Assembly (NCBI GenBank): GCA_023458915.1 | Contig: JAEWWM010000032.1 | Coordinates: forward strand, 1 to 5,921 | Length of the DNA: 5,921 nt | Reading direction: 5' to 3' | From: Bacillota bacterium | GTDB taxonomy: Bacteria > Bacillota > Clostridia > Oscillospirales > Acutalibacteraceae | Part shown: positions 5,888 to 5,921 of the stretch, piece by piece | Layout: each line of letters begins with the position of its first letter | Numbering within the stretch: position 1 is the first letter of the stretch | Notes under the pieces: generated by a model | The model's database searches: none | Told to the model about the DNA's origin: nothing | Seen by the model: only the letters and a program-made list of their open reading frames with translations | Position numbers and translations under genes: made by a program

Positions 5888-5892
5888 ATGCA

Positions 5893-5921
5893 ATGAAAAT
5901 AGGGATAGTAGGTCTTCCAAA
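5893..5921 (+). CDS. ychF: YchF/OLA1-family GTPase, N-terminal fragment
   Basis: Only nine complete codons are inside the window: MKIGIVGLP. This is the typical start of YchF, an Obg-related nucleotide-binding protein that associates with ribosomes, where the next residues complete the P-loop (NVGKST). The strong SD and the promoter upstream agree that this is a true gene start. Other TRAFAC GTPases can begin similarly, so the name rests on a very short match. Confidence 0.75.

Overview
The window is AT-rich bacterial DNA of roughly one-third GC, with compact genes, Shine-Dalgarno (SD) sites at several starts and textbook vegetative sigma-factor promoters. The short anchored ComEA with a KGIGEK..LKDNVTV ending, a Nif11-type double-glycine leader, a tRNA with encoded CCA and good SD sites together suggest a low-GC anaerobe, perhaps a clostridial (Oscillospirales-like) lineage. 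This placement is an inference; another AT-rich host-associated phylum such as Elusimicrobiota (Endomicrobium) cannot be excluded.

Left part (1-1123, minus strand): a strong promoter drives tRNA-Leu(UAG). About 76 nt downstream begins a membrane-anchored class I SAM-dependent methyltransferase gene that runs off the left edge of the window.

Middle part (1185-3182, plus strand): two tandem genes encode secreted proteins that belong to no family I recognise. They are paralogues: signal peptides, the start of the mature domain and the DNA upstream of each gene are recognisably the same, so a unit of about 1.2 kb appears to have been duplicated. The first protein seems to carry two diverged copies of the domain and the second only one.

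Right part (3179-5789, minus strand): a perfect consensus promoter (TTGACA, 17 nt, TATAAT) starts a two-gene operon. Its first gene encodes a 698-residue protein with a Nif11-like leader ending in GG, a second signal-like hydrophobic stretch, a transmembrane helix and a very long Pro/Ser/Thr-rich region containing about four degenerate 42-residue repeats and one acidic block. Its second gene is comEA, whose ribosome binding site overlaps the first gene's stop codon. comEA converges on the second secreted paralogue, and the two stop codons share the bases TTAA, so there is no intergenic terminator. A perfect 10-bp hairpin lies inside comEA instead.

Right edge (5828-5921, plus strand): a divergent promoter and strong SD lead into the first codons of a YchF/OLA1-type GTPase gene.

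Most of the protein-coding content is therefore envelope or exported: an anchored methyltransferase, two secreted helical proteins, a proline-rich surface candidate and a membrane-anchored DNA-binding competence protein. No CRISPR array, insertion sequence or phage gene is visible.
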